In this document: positions 22,166 through 36,414 of the stretch, in pieces | Layout: every line of letters begins with the position of its first letter | Numbering within the stretch: position 1 is the first letter of the stretch | Assembly: GCA_034670405.1 (NCBI GenBank) | Contig: JAXDDX010000014.1 | Location: 434,001-498,000 of the forward strand | DNA: 64,000 nt | Direction of reading: 5' to 3' | From: Hoplostethus atlanticus | Taxonomy: Eukaryota; Chordata; Actinopteri; Trachichthyiformes; Trachichthyidae | The notes under the pieces: generated by a model | Database searches by the model: none | The model's input: only the letters and a program-made list of their open reading frames with translations | Told to the model about the DNA's origin: nothing | Made by a program: the position numbers and the translations under genes

Positions 22166-22985
22166 TGACAGAAGGCAGGACAACACCAGACGTTCATCAT
22201 TTCACTTGTTGAGACAAATATACAGAGACATAAAATGTGTCATTTACTGTACACTATGTCTCACGCAGTATTTTATTATCGACATGTTGAAATCAGGAGA
22301 ATATCACGTAGGCTGGTCCGGAAGGGATGCGTAGTCCTTCACACAATATCTGATAGCTAATAATTCGAAGCGCATCATAGCGTGTCCGGTGAGAGTAACT
22401 TTCCAAGGAACGTTTTTTATTTTTCAGTGTGACTTTTTTTCATCCGTGAGATTCCGAGCTGAGAGTGCTCTCAGACAGACCTCTATTCTCTCGACTTTCC
22501 CATCAGCAGCTATAACCCTGTCAGTGCATGTTGATGCTGTTTCAGTCAAAACCCAGAGAGTTTCACATATCTGCCCTCTGCCTTGAGACCTCTCGCATTC
22601 GTCCATCTCCTCTCCCTCTGTCTCTCTGACCTCCTTTACTTCACGGTATGTGTGTGTGTGTGTGTGTGTGATATGTACACACACACACACACACACACAC
22701 ATACACACAGGTGGTAATAATCTCTCGGCGCTGACATGAGCGTCTCAATCTGTTTCCCTGCCCCGAGGCCTGCAATGCAGAGCTGATTCAATTTGCCTCC
22801 ATCAAAATGTGATCTCTCTGCTTCGCTGTCAGCCCCCAAGCCCCCCCCCCCCCCCCTCCTCCTCCTTTGCCCCCTTCGCTCTCTATCTCCCGCTCTCTTT
22901 TCCCCTCTTTCCTCCTTTCCCCGCTGTCCCTAGTTTTTGTTTCCCTTTCTGTTTTCATCTCTCGTGCTTCCTCCATTTCTTGCAG
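22166..22985. other. Unassigned with TG/CA and poly-C runs
   Basis: (TG)n then (CA)n at 22647-22704 form an imperfect inverted pair, and a C run lies at 22841-22858. From 22860 the sequence is strongly pyrimidine-rich up to the splice acceptor at 22985. Confidence 0.55.
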
Positions 22986-23093
22986 GTTGGATCCTGATAT
23001 TTCCCTGGGGTTCCCTGTCAGCCTGTCTGAGTCGTCTCTCCCTGGATGATGAGGCAGGCTGACACTCACATCGCAGAGGTTAAGGATGACAAG
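22986..23093 (+). CDS. Candidate first coding exon, plus strand
   Basis: A long pyrimidine tract ends in tccatttcttgcag, and the segment ends AAG followed by gtaagagg, a strong donor. Coding would begin at one of two ATGs (23046 or 23049) and give MMRQADTHIAEVKDDK, in phase 0 at the donor; upstream in the same frame there are stops, so 22986-23045 would be 5' UTR. I do not recognise the peptide and could not find the next exon in the window. Splice signals are the main support. Confidence 0.45.
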
Positions 23094-23113
23094 GTAAGAG
23101 GATAGGAGGATGT

Positions 23114-23176
<63 letters not shown>
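23114..23176. repeat. (TG)n microsatellite
   Basis: About thirty uninterrupted TG repeats, twenty bases after the candidate donor site. Confidence 0.95.
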
Positions 23177-23179
<3 letters not shown>

Positions 23180-23398
23180 CTGGGGTTATTCATGGCCCGA
23201 AGCCTATCTATCTCTCAGGCACTCTGCTGTTAATAGCCAGCAGAAACTCTGTGCCAGTCTATTGACGGGATTATAAATGAGGACGGGGCGTGCATAAAAT
23301 GGAGCACTTTAAAGGCAGACTCTGCCGAGTTACATCACACGTGGGAGTCAAGGCTCATGCCACCAGGGCAAAGGAGAGGAATGGATATGAATACAATT

Positions 23399-23440
23399 AG
23401 GATAGGATAGAATAGAATAGAATGGAATAGAATGGAATAG
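23399..23440. repeat. (AATAG)n minisatellite
   Basis: Eight imperfect copies of GATAG/AATAG/AATGG pentamers immediately left of the SINE-like repeat. Confidence 0.85.
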
Positions 23441-23645
23441 AGGGCAGCATGGTGGTGCAGAAGAAGAAGACATGAAGGTTCAATTCACAGACCTTTCTGT
23501 GTGGAGTTCTCCCCATCTTCAAGTTCGGTGGATTGAAGACTCTAAATTGCCCATAGGTATGATGAACTGCCTTCCACCCAATGCATGCTGGGATAGACTC
23601 CAACACCCCAAGACCCTCAGCAGGTAAAGAAAATGAATAAATGAG
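23441..23645 (+). mobile_element. SINE-like dispersed repeat
   Basis: Starts gggcagcatggtggtgcag and contains cctttctgtgtggagttct, gactctaaattgcccatagg and ctgggatagactccaacacc, the landmark phrases of a very common fish interspersed repeat. No RNA polymerase III boxes were verified. Confidence 0.65.
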
Positions 23646-25431
23646 GAATCACATCCAGAAGGAAGTGACAATCGCTGCACTGCAGCAAATGAATGCCACT
23701 CTAGAGTTGAAAGTGCTTCACAAGATTGTGGTATCGCACCTTTGCATGCAAAATCCTTTTTTAAAATTTCATCTAGCTGTATTTCCGTCTGCCTTAGTAA
23801 AGTTGGCCCACATTTTTGAATGTTTTCTGAATGAAATGCACAAAAGGGAAAACGTCTTTGATTGCTACATCATTGCTGGTGGACTGACAGAAAGCGTCAT
23901 TACATTGGGCTGGATGCTGTATGCCGTATGAATTAGACACTGACGGCGGCACCGTTTGTCCAGGGACTTATGGGTGTCTCGGTTCCGACCAGTCAAGAAC
24001 CGGTCCTTAATTTAGCACTGGTTCCTGATATCCAACCCTAAAAACTGATGACCAACAGCAACTGCTATTTTTTTTAGGGCATCATCGTTCTTTTAGTGAT
24101 GCCACATAGTTTATTTAAAGGGAATTCCACTCATAATTCGTCTCAGTACTATTTGGCGAGTTCATTTCCAAAATACTACACAGCCGTTTTGGAAAAACGT
24201 GATTCCTTTCTCAACTTTAAAAAAGCAACGCTTTGTCTTGATTTTGTGATATTAATTTTGTAATAAAAAGGGTTACTTTTTCAAATAGTTGATATCTTAT
24301 TTTGGACTCTTAATTTTGTCCTTACCTGACATTATTTGATTCCCCATAAGGATTTTCATTATATCTCATATCTCAGCGTTGGCGTCGGATGTTTGGCTGC
24401 TGTGCTTTGTTTACATTTGAATTCCAATAAAACCAACAGCACCGTTCCCTGAGGCTTTAGGCCAAGCTTAGTTTTATCTACATCATTTTAGTGAACTTTA
24501 ATTAACGCAACAAGCATCCAGTTTCCTCTGGACACTCAAAGGCTCTTAGCGAGACCAAGTTGTGTGAGACTGTATTTAGTTTGGGATATAACATACGTTC
24601 TATTTGCTGCACATCCATGTGCCTTACAGTACCATGGACGTATGCATTTTTAGCAGTAGGAATCAAACCCCTGACCCTGCTCTACCCATTATGCTACAGA
24701 ATCATCCTGAGCAATTGTACATTGATTGCCATTTGAAAGACTAAAATGAGGCTACACAGGCTTTAAAAGTGAAAGTTTAGTAGACATCTGCAAAGATGAA
24801 AGCATTATCGTGTACATTTATGGTGCATATGTCTAATTTTTACAGCTGTTCATGCATTGTATAGTGTATTTACTTGGTCTAATACTAGGCAACACACAGG
24901 CAAAAATATCCTGAATTGTTTGAGAGCTAAAGCAGAGACGAGATGTTGAAAAGAAGTCTAATGTGGCATTTTCTTTAAAGCACTAGATACAGTTAAACCT
25001 GGGGAGAACGAGTGTTTTTCCCTGAGACAATATGACTCAACACATTTGATAATTAGTCGCCCAGAGGGATTGCCTGTATAATAATCTGGATGATTATCAC
25101 CCTGTTAGTATGTGATAATGAACATCAGCCAATAGGATGACTGTCCCCAAACACCGTAAAGCACCATCCCCCATCTCATACCTTTTACCAGAAAAGACAC
25201 CAATACAACGTACCGCAGAGCAGAACTAGATCCTTTCATTCGAACCCAAATGATGGGCTCTTACGTCACCAGATTCAGTTCAACTTGGTGACAATGCCAA
25301 GGAGCTGGTGAGTCAGTAAATAAACCACTGAGTGAGTCAGACGACTTTCCTGTGCTTCAATTCCCTGCCAACTAAAATATGCACTTATCTACTAATACAT
25401 ATAGATTGAAGAGAACAGGGTGGGTACAAGT

Positions 25432-25434
<3 letters not shown>
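23646..25434. other. Unassigned DNA
   Basis: No gene, RNA or repeat family recognised in about 1.8 kb. Confidence 0.5.

Positions 25435-25474
<40 letters not shown>
25435..25474. repeat. (CA)n microsatellite
   Basis: Twenty CA repeats. Confidence 0.95.
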
Positions 25475-25476
<2 letters not shown>

Positions 25477-26835
25477 TTATCACATGTCCAGGAGATTTTT
25501 CCCTCCACTTTCCCATTTTCTTTTAATTTTGCATGTTAGGGCCTGTCTTTATGAAAACCACTGCAAAATAACAAAATCTATCTGCCTGGAAAAGTGTTGA
25601 GAATTACAGCGACGCTGGAGAAAAAGAGATAGGACTGAGAAGAGGAGAAAGACATTCACATGGCATGAACGGCTGCAGTCTTTTCTCAAGGTCACTGGAG
25701 TGTGCAAGTCTCCACTGTTATTGAGTGAAGACGGGCCTCCCACACAGTTCCCCAGGGCTGCTGTGATAGGCTGGCTAGCTGCTAACATGTTACTATGAGA
25801 ATATCTGGTAAAAACGGTAGAAATGGTGCACATTTTCTCAGAATGGCAAAAGAGGAATAGTGAAGTGTAGATTATTGCTGAGTATTATTGCTGACGTGGG
25901 CTGTTTTTTGCAGGTAACAGCGTCTGAGGCTGGTTTGGACCAACGTCTCAACAAACTGAATATTACATGTGCATTTTGACTTTTAAAAATATTGCATTTT
26001 AGTTGTGATAAGCAGGTCGAGGTTTTGAGAAAAACAGCTCTCAGTGTCTCAGTGATCAATAAAGCCACGGCATTTGTGTGAAATTTAAAGCAGCGTGAAA
26101 CCTTTCTTCAGCTGTAAATCAATGTTCATGCTAGTTTTATGATGAAACACATCCACCCCAGTCATAATAATGATCTGGTTTACAGGATTGTGCACGTCAT
26201 CATACATCTTTGACACGAAGTGTCATGACCCTTTAATGCTGAAATTGATAGATTCACCCTCTAAGCTAAAATAGACCTGCCTGTTGTCACGCCAGAGAGG
26301 CTCTTTTCTCCTTTTGCTGCATTCGGTTATCATGCAGCATTTCACTGTAGCATATCAACACTGTTGGGTGAAAACTTTATATTTTGAAAATCTCAGGAAC
26401 TAAGAAAAAACAGCCTTGTGTTGCTTGACTGCAGTGGAGGTGGAAAAGGTTTCAACAGCCAAAGGGATGTAACATTTTCTCAACCCATAGCAGAACACGT
26501 AATCCTTCAATTCAAATGAAAAACATGAAAATCAACAAAATTCATAGGACAATAACAGGACAACGTGTGGATAAGCCTCCAGTGATAACAGAATATTGTC
26601 AGTGTGAGGCTTGCCAATGACAGATCCTGGTGGTGCGGCGCTGCGTTCTGCTCCATCACACTGATAGGAGCTGACAGGAGCATCTATAGCTGTTCAGCTT
26701 CAGCTGCTTCAGCAGAAACCACATGGGAGAGAAAGCAACTATCGACCGTCCGGTCATCAGGACTCGCACTTAGATTGATCAGACTGTGCAGATTTATACA
26801 TAAACAGATCTTACTTTGTGCACTTGAATCCTGCA
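25475..26835. other. Unassigned DNA
   Basis: No convincing features; open frames lack domains and splice context. Confidence 0.5.
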
Positions 26836-27887
26836 TTAAAGGAGAAAGCCACCCAGATCCTCTTGCACTGTTAGATCTCCTCCACCTGTGATGCTCAACA
26901 CATTCCAGGAGTTATTTTGTGATCGAGTGTTGTAATTTACTTTTTTGGTGAACCCACTTTCCCTCAACCTGCCTCGTCTACATCTACTCCAGTTAGTGAT
27001 TATCTACATTACCCAGAATGCCTTTAGACAACCCCCAGAGAACCAGGTTCTTTGTGCTGTATATGTGTAGGTGGTTGTTCAAATGACAAACAAGCACATA
27101 ATAAGCTGCGACCTATAAAACCAGCTCCACCTCCCCTGCATTGCTGTTCTGTTGCTTTCACCCTTTTGTTTGTATTTCTTGGCAGTAATAAATGTTGCTA
27201 AATGGGTATTTATGGATGTGTGTTTATGGATAATCTTTAAGTATCCAAGTACCCTACAAGTAATATGCACATTCTTTTAGATAATAGACTTTTGTTTCTT
27301 TCTGTTTTTGTCACTCACTGTTTTCCTATTTACACATATTACTGAGTAAGATCGATGTTCTGTGATATGTGTTTTTATGATATGAAATGTGGTAAAGTGA
27401 TATAGTGTGTTTTAGTAGAATATTTCAGCTTATTCAAAATAAGGCACTATTCATTTTTCGCGCTGGAACAAACCTAATACAGCTCACTGGTTATTTGGCT
27501 AGAAGAAACTGTGCAACAAGCCATCACTGATGTCAATACAAATTTGGGATGAATAGATATAGATGATCATGAAAAGAGAAACAGGAACAGGAACAGGAAA
27601 CTCTCCAGTTCAATGAGGTTTCGGAATCAGTAGATATAGCCAATCAAAAACCAGGCAGCCAGGAAAGACAGAGGGGCTTAAATGACCACCAATCAATACG
27701 ATACTTAAGGCGGTGGCATTTTCTGATATCAAACTGGAAATATCTCAACGTGACGTCACATCGTCTACATTTGGCCAGTTACCCATTGGAAGAACAAAAA
27801 TACACCAAATAAATGGACCCAGGAATGCAAGGTACATTTAACAGAGTTAAAGTGTCAGGGCGGATTTTCCTTTTCATTTCTCATTAA
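26836..27887 (-). mobile_element. Non-autonomous repeat, TTAA family, copy B
   Basis: Minus-oriented relative of 45118-45858. The left end TTAAAGGAGAAAGCCACCC (26836) and 26900-27060 (caaaataactcctggaatg on the minus strand) match the right part of that copy; 27717-27880 matches its left part (gccaaatgtagacgatgtga on the minus strand). The middle (27062-27716) is unique to this form. TTAA steps lie at both ends. The right half belongs to the duplicated block below. Confidence 0.6.
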
Positions 27888-28599
27888 ACTCAAGGGTTAC
27901 TGGTGGCAGCAAGCTAGCTAGCAGTTCCTACTGACGTCAGTGAGGAATGCTAACAAGCTGTTTTTAGGGCAGGTGAAGGATACTGTGCCTGGTGAAGAAA
28001 AACTAAAATTCAAAGTGATCCTTTAGATTGTTTTAACAGTGTAAAAGTGTTTTAGGATGTTTTAGGGTGGATGTTTTGCTTCAAGGTATCGACCCACTGA
28101 CATTGCTCTAGGGAACAATTGGTGCAGGTGCTTGCAGTTTTTTTTTTTTGTCAATTTCTGTATCTCATTTAACAGCTTTGTCACAGGGTACGTCTCTGAC
28201 GAAGTCCGTCCGCGAGCTCAAAGCGACGCCGCTCCTCTCATTACCTCCCTCTGAAGCACTTCTAACGGTAGCGCTGCAGCCAGTACACCTCGCCACATAA
28301 TGAGCACAAATTAATTGTGCTCACTACTATGGCAACACTTTGCATCGCATAATGAAGCATGAATCCTGAGCACAACCACTCAACCACTCAACCACACACA
28401 CACACACACACACACCACAGCTGCCTCTCATGCTCAACGGACAAAACAACAACAGGAGATGAATTCTGAATAGAGGACAGATGTGAGGAGAGCTATTCAG
28501 ACATAAAACATGTGCAGTTAGCTACAGCTCTCACCATATGAATCCATTCATAACGGGGTTCAAAATCAGCATCAAGTCAAATGAATTAGACAAGAGCAC
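27136..28599 (+). repeat. 1.46-kb direct duplication, copy 1
   Basis: Aligns along its whole length with 57553-59016 in the same orientation, differing by substitutions and small indels. Both start at ctgcattgctgttctgttgc and end at attagacaagagcac. The block carries part of the TTAA-family repeat, a C+G-rich stretch (cgtccgcgagctcaaagcga near 28208) and a CA run. No open frame of note. Confidence 0.9.
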
Positions 28600-28887
28600 G
28601 GTCTCTAATCTGTTCTTCCAGCAACTGCATTGATAGTCAACACGCCAATAGAATAGCATAGAAGAGGATTCGACCTTTGTGGGTTTTTGAAGGCCGATGC
28701 CAATAGGCCTACTGACATTTTTGGATTAAAGCTGCTGATATCTGATATTTTGTAGCAATATTCAATATCTTTAAATTTGAACAGTGCTCAGCGTTTCCTC
28801 TATAATTTGATTCTTGGCAGGATGGAAAAGCCTCTGGAAAAGTGTTTAGACACCAAAACCCATTGAAACCTGTTGTCAATTGCCACT

Positions 28888-28927
<40 letters not shown>
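28888..28927. repeat. (GATA)n microsatellite
   Basis: Ten GATA repeats. Confidence 0.95.
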
Positions 28928-29260
28928 CTATATTGCCACTGGAAGTTGTTTAAAGCAGCTTGGAGAGAAATCAGCAAACAGCTCAAACAGCACTCTTATT
29001 TTATCACAGGCAAAATAGGACAACATGAATGTGGGTTAACATAGTAGGTTATGAACAACACATGTTGTCATGAAAAAACACAACTCTGCAGTTTTCAGCT
29101 CCCTGGACTAGCTTGACCAGGAGGGCATTGGACAGACGGATCTCATTAAGAAGTCAGCATGGTGTGGATCCACATGAGGGATGCTGCTGTTCCCACTTCA
29201 GTGCTCTATGATGTAAAGCAATGAGCTCATACTTCACACTCAGGCTTTGTTTTACATATA
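28928..29260. other. Unassigned DNA
   Basis: Nothing recognised between the GATA run and the Tc1-like element. Confidence 0.5.
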
Positions 29261-30607
29261 CTGCGTGCACAATTATTAGGCAAGTGAGTATTCTGACCTT
29301 ATCATTATTTCTATGCACATTTTCCAACTCCAAACCATATAAACTTGAATGCTTATTGGATTTAATCATTTTCAGGTGATATGTATTTGTGTAATGAGGG
29401 AGGGTGTGGCCTAAAGTGATTAACGCCTTATATTAAGATGTGCATAATTCTTAGGCAGCTTCATTACCTCAGGTAAAATGGGCCAAAAAAGAGATTTAAC
29501 TGACACTGAAAAGTCAAAAAATGCCTTTCAGACGGATGCAACACTCTAAACTATTGAGGCGTGACCACCGGACAATCAAACGTTTTGTTGCTAACAGTCA
29601 ACAGGGTCGCAAAAAACGCATGGAGAAGAAAAGGCGCAAATTAACTGCCAAAGACTTGAGAATAATTGAACGTGAAGCTACCAGGAACCCATTATCCTCC
29701 AGTACCACCATATTCCAGAACTGCAACCTATCTGGAGTGTCCAGAAGTACAAGGTGTCAAGTGCTCAGAGACATGGCCAAGGTGAAGAAGGCTGGAACAC
29801 GACCACCGCTGAATAAGATTCACAAGTTGAAGCGTCAAGATTAGGCCAAGAAATACCTGAAGACAGATTTTTCAAAGGTTTTATGGACAAATTAAATGAG
29901 AGTGACTCTTGATGGACCAGATGGATGGGCCCGTGGCTGGACCACTAATGGACACAGGGCACCACTTCGAGTCAGGCGCCAGCAAGGTGGAGGGGTACTG
30001 GTATGGGCTGCTATCATTAAGGATGAGCTAGTTGGACCTTTTTCGGGTTGAAGATGGACTGAAAATCAACTCCGAAACCTACTGCCAGTTTCTGGAACAT
30101 ACTTTCTTCAAGCAGTGGTACAGGAAGAAGTCCGCAGCATTTAAGAAGGCCATGATCTTTAGGCAGGACAATGCTCCATCACATGCATCCAAGTACTCCA
30201 CTGCTTGGCTAGCCAGCAAAGGCCAAGATGACCGAATAATGACCTGGCCCCCTTCCTCACCTGACTTAAATCCTATCGAGAACTTGTGGGCCCTTCTCAA
30301 ACGTGAGATTTACAGTGAGGGAAGACAATACACCTCTTTGAACAGCATTTGGGAGGCTGTGGTTGCTGCTTCAGCGAAAGTTGATCGTGAACAGATCAAG
30401 AAACTGACAGACTCCATGGATGGAAGGCTCATGGCAGTTATTGAAAAGAAGGGTGACTATATTGGGCACTGAATATTTTTGAAAGGCCAAAAATGTTATT
30501 TAATTGTCATTTTGTGTTAATTATTTGTTACACTTACTCTAAAAATTGAGAATAAACAAGTGAGTTGGGAAAAAATGTAATTTAGTTGCCTAATAATTCT
30601 GCACACT
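29261..30607 (+). mobile_element. Tc1/mariner-superfamily transposon
   Basis: A 1.35-kb element with terminal inverted repeats that share gcacaattattaggcaa (29267) and, inverted, gcctaataattctgcacac (30588), flanked by TA on both sides as expected for this superfamily. It carries one transposase gene broken by stops. Confidence 0.9.
29521..30472 (+). pseudogene. Tc1-like transposase, stop-interrupted
   Basis: N-terminal part (29521-29844) has paired helix-turn-helix DNA-binding sequence (RRDHRTIKRFVANSQQGRKK, then LSGVSRSTRCQVLRDMAKVK). A stop follows at 29842. The catalytic domain runs through LDGPDGWARGWTTNGHRAPL to a last frame (30032-30472) with FRQDNAPSHASKY and SSPDLNPIENLWALLKREIY. 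The second Asp (QDN) and the Glu (PIE) are 36 residues apart. The first catalytic Asp is lost: the usual WTDE reads WTN followed by a stop near 29893. The enzyme would cut and paste the element into TA sites; this copy cannot. Confidence 0.88.
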
Positions 30608-32384
<1,777 letters not shown>

Positions 32385-32600
32385 GCTTCATGTTTACTAC
32401 GATGGATTATCTAGCTCCGGTCATTTTCAAGTCTGTTGGATGTAGTTTTTCTTCTTCTCAAGGCAGGGAAACGAGCCCTGATGTCTCCAACTACGCTGAC
32501 TGTGTGCAGAAACTACCAGCAATAAAGGAAATGAGACGGGCCACCTAGACAATTGGCTCAAACTTTAAAAAAAACATCCTTTAAAAATTAAATCTGATTG
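32385..32600 (+). repeat. 215-bp dispersed repeat, copy 1
   Basis: Shares ttcaagtctgt, gagccctgatgtctccaact and gctgactgtgtgcag in order with 59345-59560, same orientation. Family unknown. Confidence 0.7.
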
Positions 32601-33426
32601 GTAGGAAACATTTCAGAAAAGTGATCTGCAGCCAGTCCATCAACCAGTCCTAGTTTGATACTGATGTACTGTATGTTGTTGGTGTAGAGTATTTGCTGTA
32701 AGTCAAAAAACAGTCAAATCCAAGACGCAGACTCTTTTCTCACTCTCTACCTCCTCTCCATCACTCCATCCATCAGACATCCTGATCTCCTCCCCACATT
32801 CAGCAACATCTCCCTCTCTGACTACATCACCCCTGCCTCCTTCCTCTTTCAATCCATCCATCCCACACCAACTCCCCTGCCTCCCATCACTTTCTGCACC
32901 CACTTGTCCATTCATCCACCCATCACTGTGAAAGCTTTCCCTCGCTCTATTCTGTTCACTCACCATCGATTTCACCTCCCCATCCATCCATGCATCCATC
33001 CATCCATCCATCCGAGTCCCCAGTGGTTCCAATCCCATTCACACCCTGAAAGAGAGAAACACTTCCGAGAGGTGTGAGAGGGTATCAAACAGAGAGCAAG
33101 ATGGAGAAGCATCATCAAAACTAGATGGGGCAAAGGGATGGGGGGTGCGAGAGGGAGACACACAAGACAAAAGACAAAGACAAAAAAATGTGTGATCCAC
33201 TACCTGATTTGGAGTGGTTGGAGCCCTTCACTGCTCATTCACTTTTTGGCACAAAAATGGTCAAATATAAAAACATTGAATATCGGAATAAATCGGTCGA
33301 ACGCAAGAAAACATCTAACACACTGATGCTTTGGCATCGTGGCAACGCTCCATCAGGTGACAACTGAATGCCAGGTAACTGTCTGAAACCCAGGGGCTCC
33401 ATTAGTGGTGTGTCTGTATGTCTGTA

Positions 33427-33459
<33 letters not shown>

Positions 33460-33587
33460 AGTCTCGGTAGTTTGGTGTAACATCCACCTTCATCGACGCA
33501 TTCTCCCCTCTCCTCCGTTAACGTGCTGTTGCTAAGATACCAGCCGCTCATCTTCACTCCCCCACACCCAACCAGCCTGTGTGTGTT

Positions 33588-33631
<44 letters not shown>

Positions 33632-33891
33632 TTCTCCCTACCTCTTGAATATCACTTCTCTATAAATCATACCTCCACACCCTTCTGCCACCTGAAAGGT
33701 CATCGTTTGGGTTTTTTCCCCTTCTTCCTGCTTGCCTCTGGACGCCTTCCCTCTGGCTCCGACAAATTAAACAAGAGCGTCGGACTGACCCAAGAGCAGC
33801 TGGCACACTTCAACCACCAATATTTACATCCCACAACTCCTCAAACAAAATGCCATCTGATGCCATTTCCCCTCCCACATTTAAAGTCATG

Positions 33892-33922
<31 letters not shown>

Positions 33923-34048
33923 TTCTTTCCAGCCACTCCAGCATATGGCCCCCAGTAGAAATCCAATACCTCCACACACATCATAGTATGGTACCTCTCA
34001 ATAATTCATACCGATGTGTGTTTGAGATACTAGCTTGGTGTGTATGTA

Positions 34049-34083
<35 letters not shown>

Positions 34084-34259
34084 CAGGGAGGGATGGATGG
34101 GGAGGGTGGCAGAGGTTGAGGTAGGGGGCTGGGCACTGGGGCTGATAGGCAGCACAGGGGGCGGGCCAGGACCCAACGTCAAGACAATCCGATGTGATAA
34201 TCCAGACACTTCTCCGTCTGGCCGCTCCGGTAATCTGATATGCCCGTAATCCAACCTTT
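32601..34259. other. Unassigned with several microsatellites
   Basis: ATCC-rich sequence around 32985-33012, (TG)n at 33430-33460, (GA)n at 33588-33628, (TG)n at 33893-33920 and 34041-34082. No gene recognised; open frames are low-complexity. Confidence 0.5.
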
Positions 34260-34328
34260 TTGAATGCACTTATTGTAAATTGCTTTGGATAAAAGCGTCT
34301 GCTAAATGACTGTAATGTAATGTAATGT
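34260..34328 (+). repeat. LINE/SINE 3' tail fragment
   Basis: tgctttggataaaagcgtct followed by gctaaatgactgtaatgtaa and a short (AATGT)n run. The same tail ends the LINE fragment at 36878. Confidence 0.8.
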
Positions 34329-34764
34329 TTATTGTTCATCCCTGGCTCTCTTCCAAGGGATTCTCTAAAATTACGAGTTACTACGGCAACAGATCTCAGT
34401 CAGAAGAAGCCCTTGCTTTTTGATTCTGAGGGACTGTAAAAATGTAATCCATTACATTTACTAGTTACCCCACTAGTGCCACAATTTATAAAGACGTAGA
34501 ACCCACTGCCACTATACTGCACTATACTTGGGTTTGTCGCTTTGACTTTAAAATGATTCCCAGAAGTAATACTAATAATACTAATAATAATATTTCACAC
34601 GTAATCAGAGTAAATGGTGTTTTTAGCTAACGTGATGGACTACAGTGACTTTTTCTTTTTGTATTTGGACTAACATCCAACCCTGTGTTACAGATTACTA
34701 GCTACAAGATAAATGTAGTTTGCCTTCACAATTTACCTAATTTATATGCAATTCAATTGAATAC
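34329..34764. other. Unassigned DNA
   Basis: No feature recognised. Confidence 0.4.
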
Positions 34765-35218
34765 TTAAAGTAATAATCCACCACATTTTCATATTAATAA
34801 ATGTATGTCTTGCTACTCTCTTCCACCGACTGCTATAACCCAACAGTGATCAACCTCTACCAGTTTATGAAGCTTTTCCATCTGCTGTTCTAACCACCTG
34901 GTGTCAGGTAGGTCTTTCCTGGGAGAAATCCTCTGGAGACAGGAAGTGATGCGTTTCACGTTCACTTTCACAAGAACTGGGTAGTTAGCATGAGCAGCGA
35001 TAGCCACCATGGCTGAACAGACAAAGAAAAGAGCGCCACCTACAGAAACTCAAACTCCATCAACAGAAAATCCAAAGAGAAAGACGTCACAGTACTGGAC
35101 ACACTGTTTGATTGACAGGTGATCTCTGGGATGAGCAGTGAGGAACACCACAGTGAGACTGAGAGACAAAGATGGAGATAAAATAAAAAAACAACAATCT
35201 TGCAGATTGCCACTTTAA
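34765..35218. mobile_element. 454-bp MITE with TTAA flanks
   Basis: TTAA-AGTAATAATCCACC at the left and, inverted, TTAA-AGTGGCAATCTGCA at the right. The TTAA at each end suits a piggyBac-like target duplication. No transposase; the 65-codon minus frame inside is not recognised. Confidence 0.6.
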
Positions 35219-36090
35219 TTGAATTCATGTATTGTAATGGAAAAATGATTTGTGTTTGTGAGTCAAAATGCCGCCATTCCCTTCAAACTCCTTAATACGA
35301 GAAATCACTTGTTTTTCATATTACATGCTTTCAGATTAATTGCTGGTTTTTAGTTGCAACCCTGTTACATATAATCTGTTTTCCCTCGGCACTCCATTTA
35401 TATGGTACAGTCCAGATCTAGTTATTCATGCTGGTTATGAGGAAACACGTCCCAGTAAACCATCGATCACATGGGCTGAGTAATCATGTAATATTTACCA
35501 GACTATAAAACTCTCTGCCTCTTTCTCACGTGTAGACACACACACACACAGTGCAGAGAATTATGTGTGTGTTTGTCTGCATTTGTGCACACATGTCAGT
35601 GTGTGTGAGAGGAATGCATCTTTAAATGAGGCGTTCTGCGGAGAGCTGCTATTTGCTGGTGCTAAAATTCCTCCTAATTTTAGGGTGCCAAGGAAATGGG
35701 AGAGGTGTTAATGGTGACGAGGTCAGGCCGGGCCGAGCCAAGCTGAGCCAGGAGACGGATCCCAGTGCTACTGAGCTGATGAGTCACTTCAGTCAAATAA
35801 ACAGCACCAGGCAAACAGGAGGGGTGGGCAGCAAAAGAGAGAGACTGAGGGACAGAAATCGTGCAGTCAGTTTATGCATCGGAAAAATACATTTTCACAT
35901 GAATGGCATGTGAAGTTGGATGATGGAGTTGGAAAGTCAGAGGGTTATTTTGCTACCAGAGTTTCGAGTTATGACGCAGTGGTAACCTTTAAACTTCTCA
36001 ACATGGTGAAAAAAACATGAGGGTGTGAGGGTGACCTGCTGACCAGGTGAACCAGGTGAAGCTGTGATTCCTGATTGATTCACCTGTTAA
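35219..36090. other. Unassigned DNA
   Basis: Only a short CA/TG run near 35535 and 35600. An open frame at 35626-35913 lacks any recognised domain. Confidence 0.5.
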
Positions 36091-36195
36091 ATCCTCTTCA
36101 GTCATGAAGGGCAGATGGAGATGAAGGAGAGGAGACATTAAAGAGGTTTTTAGTCTCTGGACCATCATGGACATGGATTGTGCAGAATGGGGTGT
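36091..36195 (+). repeat. 101-bp dispersed repeat, copy 2
   Basis: Starts aatcctcttcagtcatgaag as in 21994-22094. Here it is not inside a recognised LINE. Confidence 0.8.
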
Positions 36196-36414
36196 AGTAG
36201 GAAGGTGGAACTAGTATTTTACTCTCAGTGTATATACACGTGTATATTACGTTTGCAGTGATCCATAACGAACATTTGTTTAAATTAATTTGTTAGCTTG
36301 TTAAGCTGCAGCTGCCATGTTTGTTTATCATACACATCTCTAATTGAAGTTATAGGATTTACCCTGATAGTGTTACTAAGGAGGACAATTTTGTTTTAGT
36401 CTGTCCTGGCCCCG

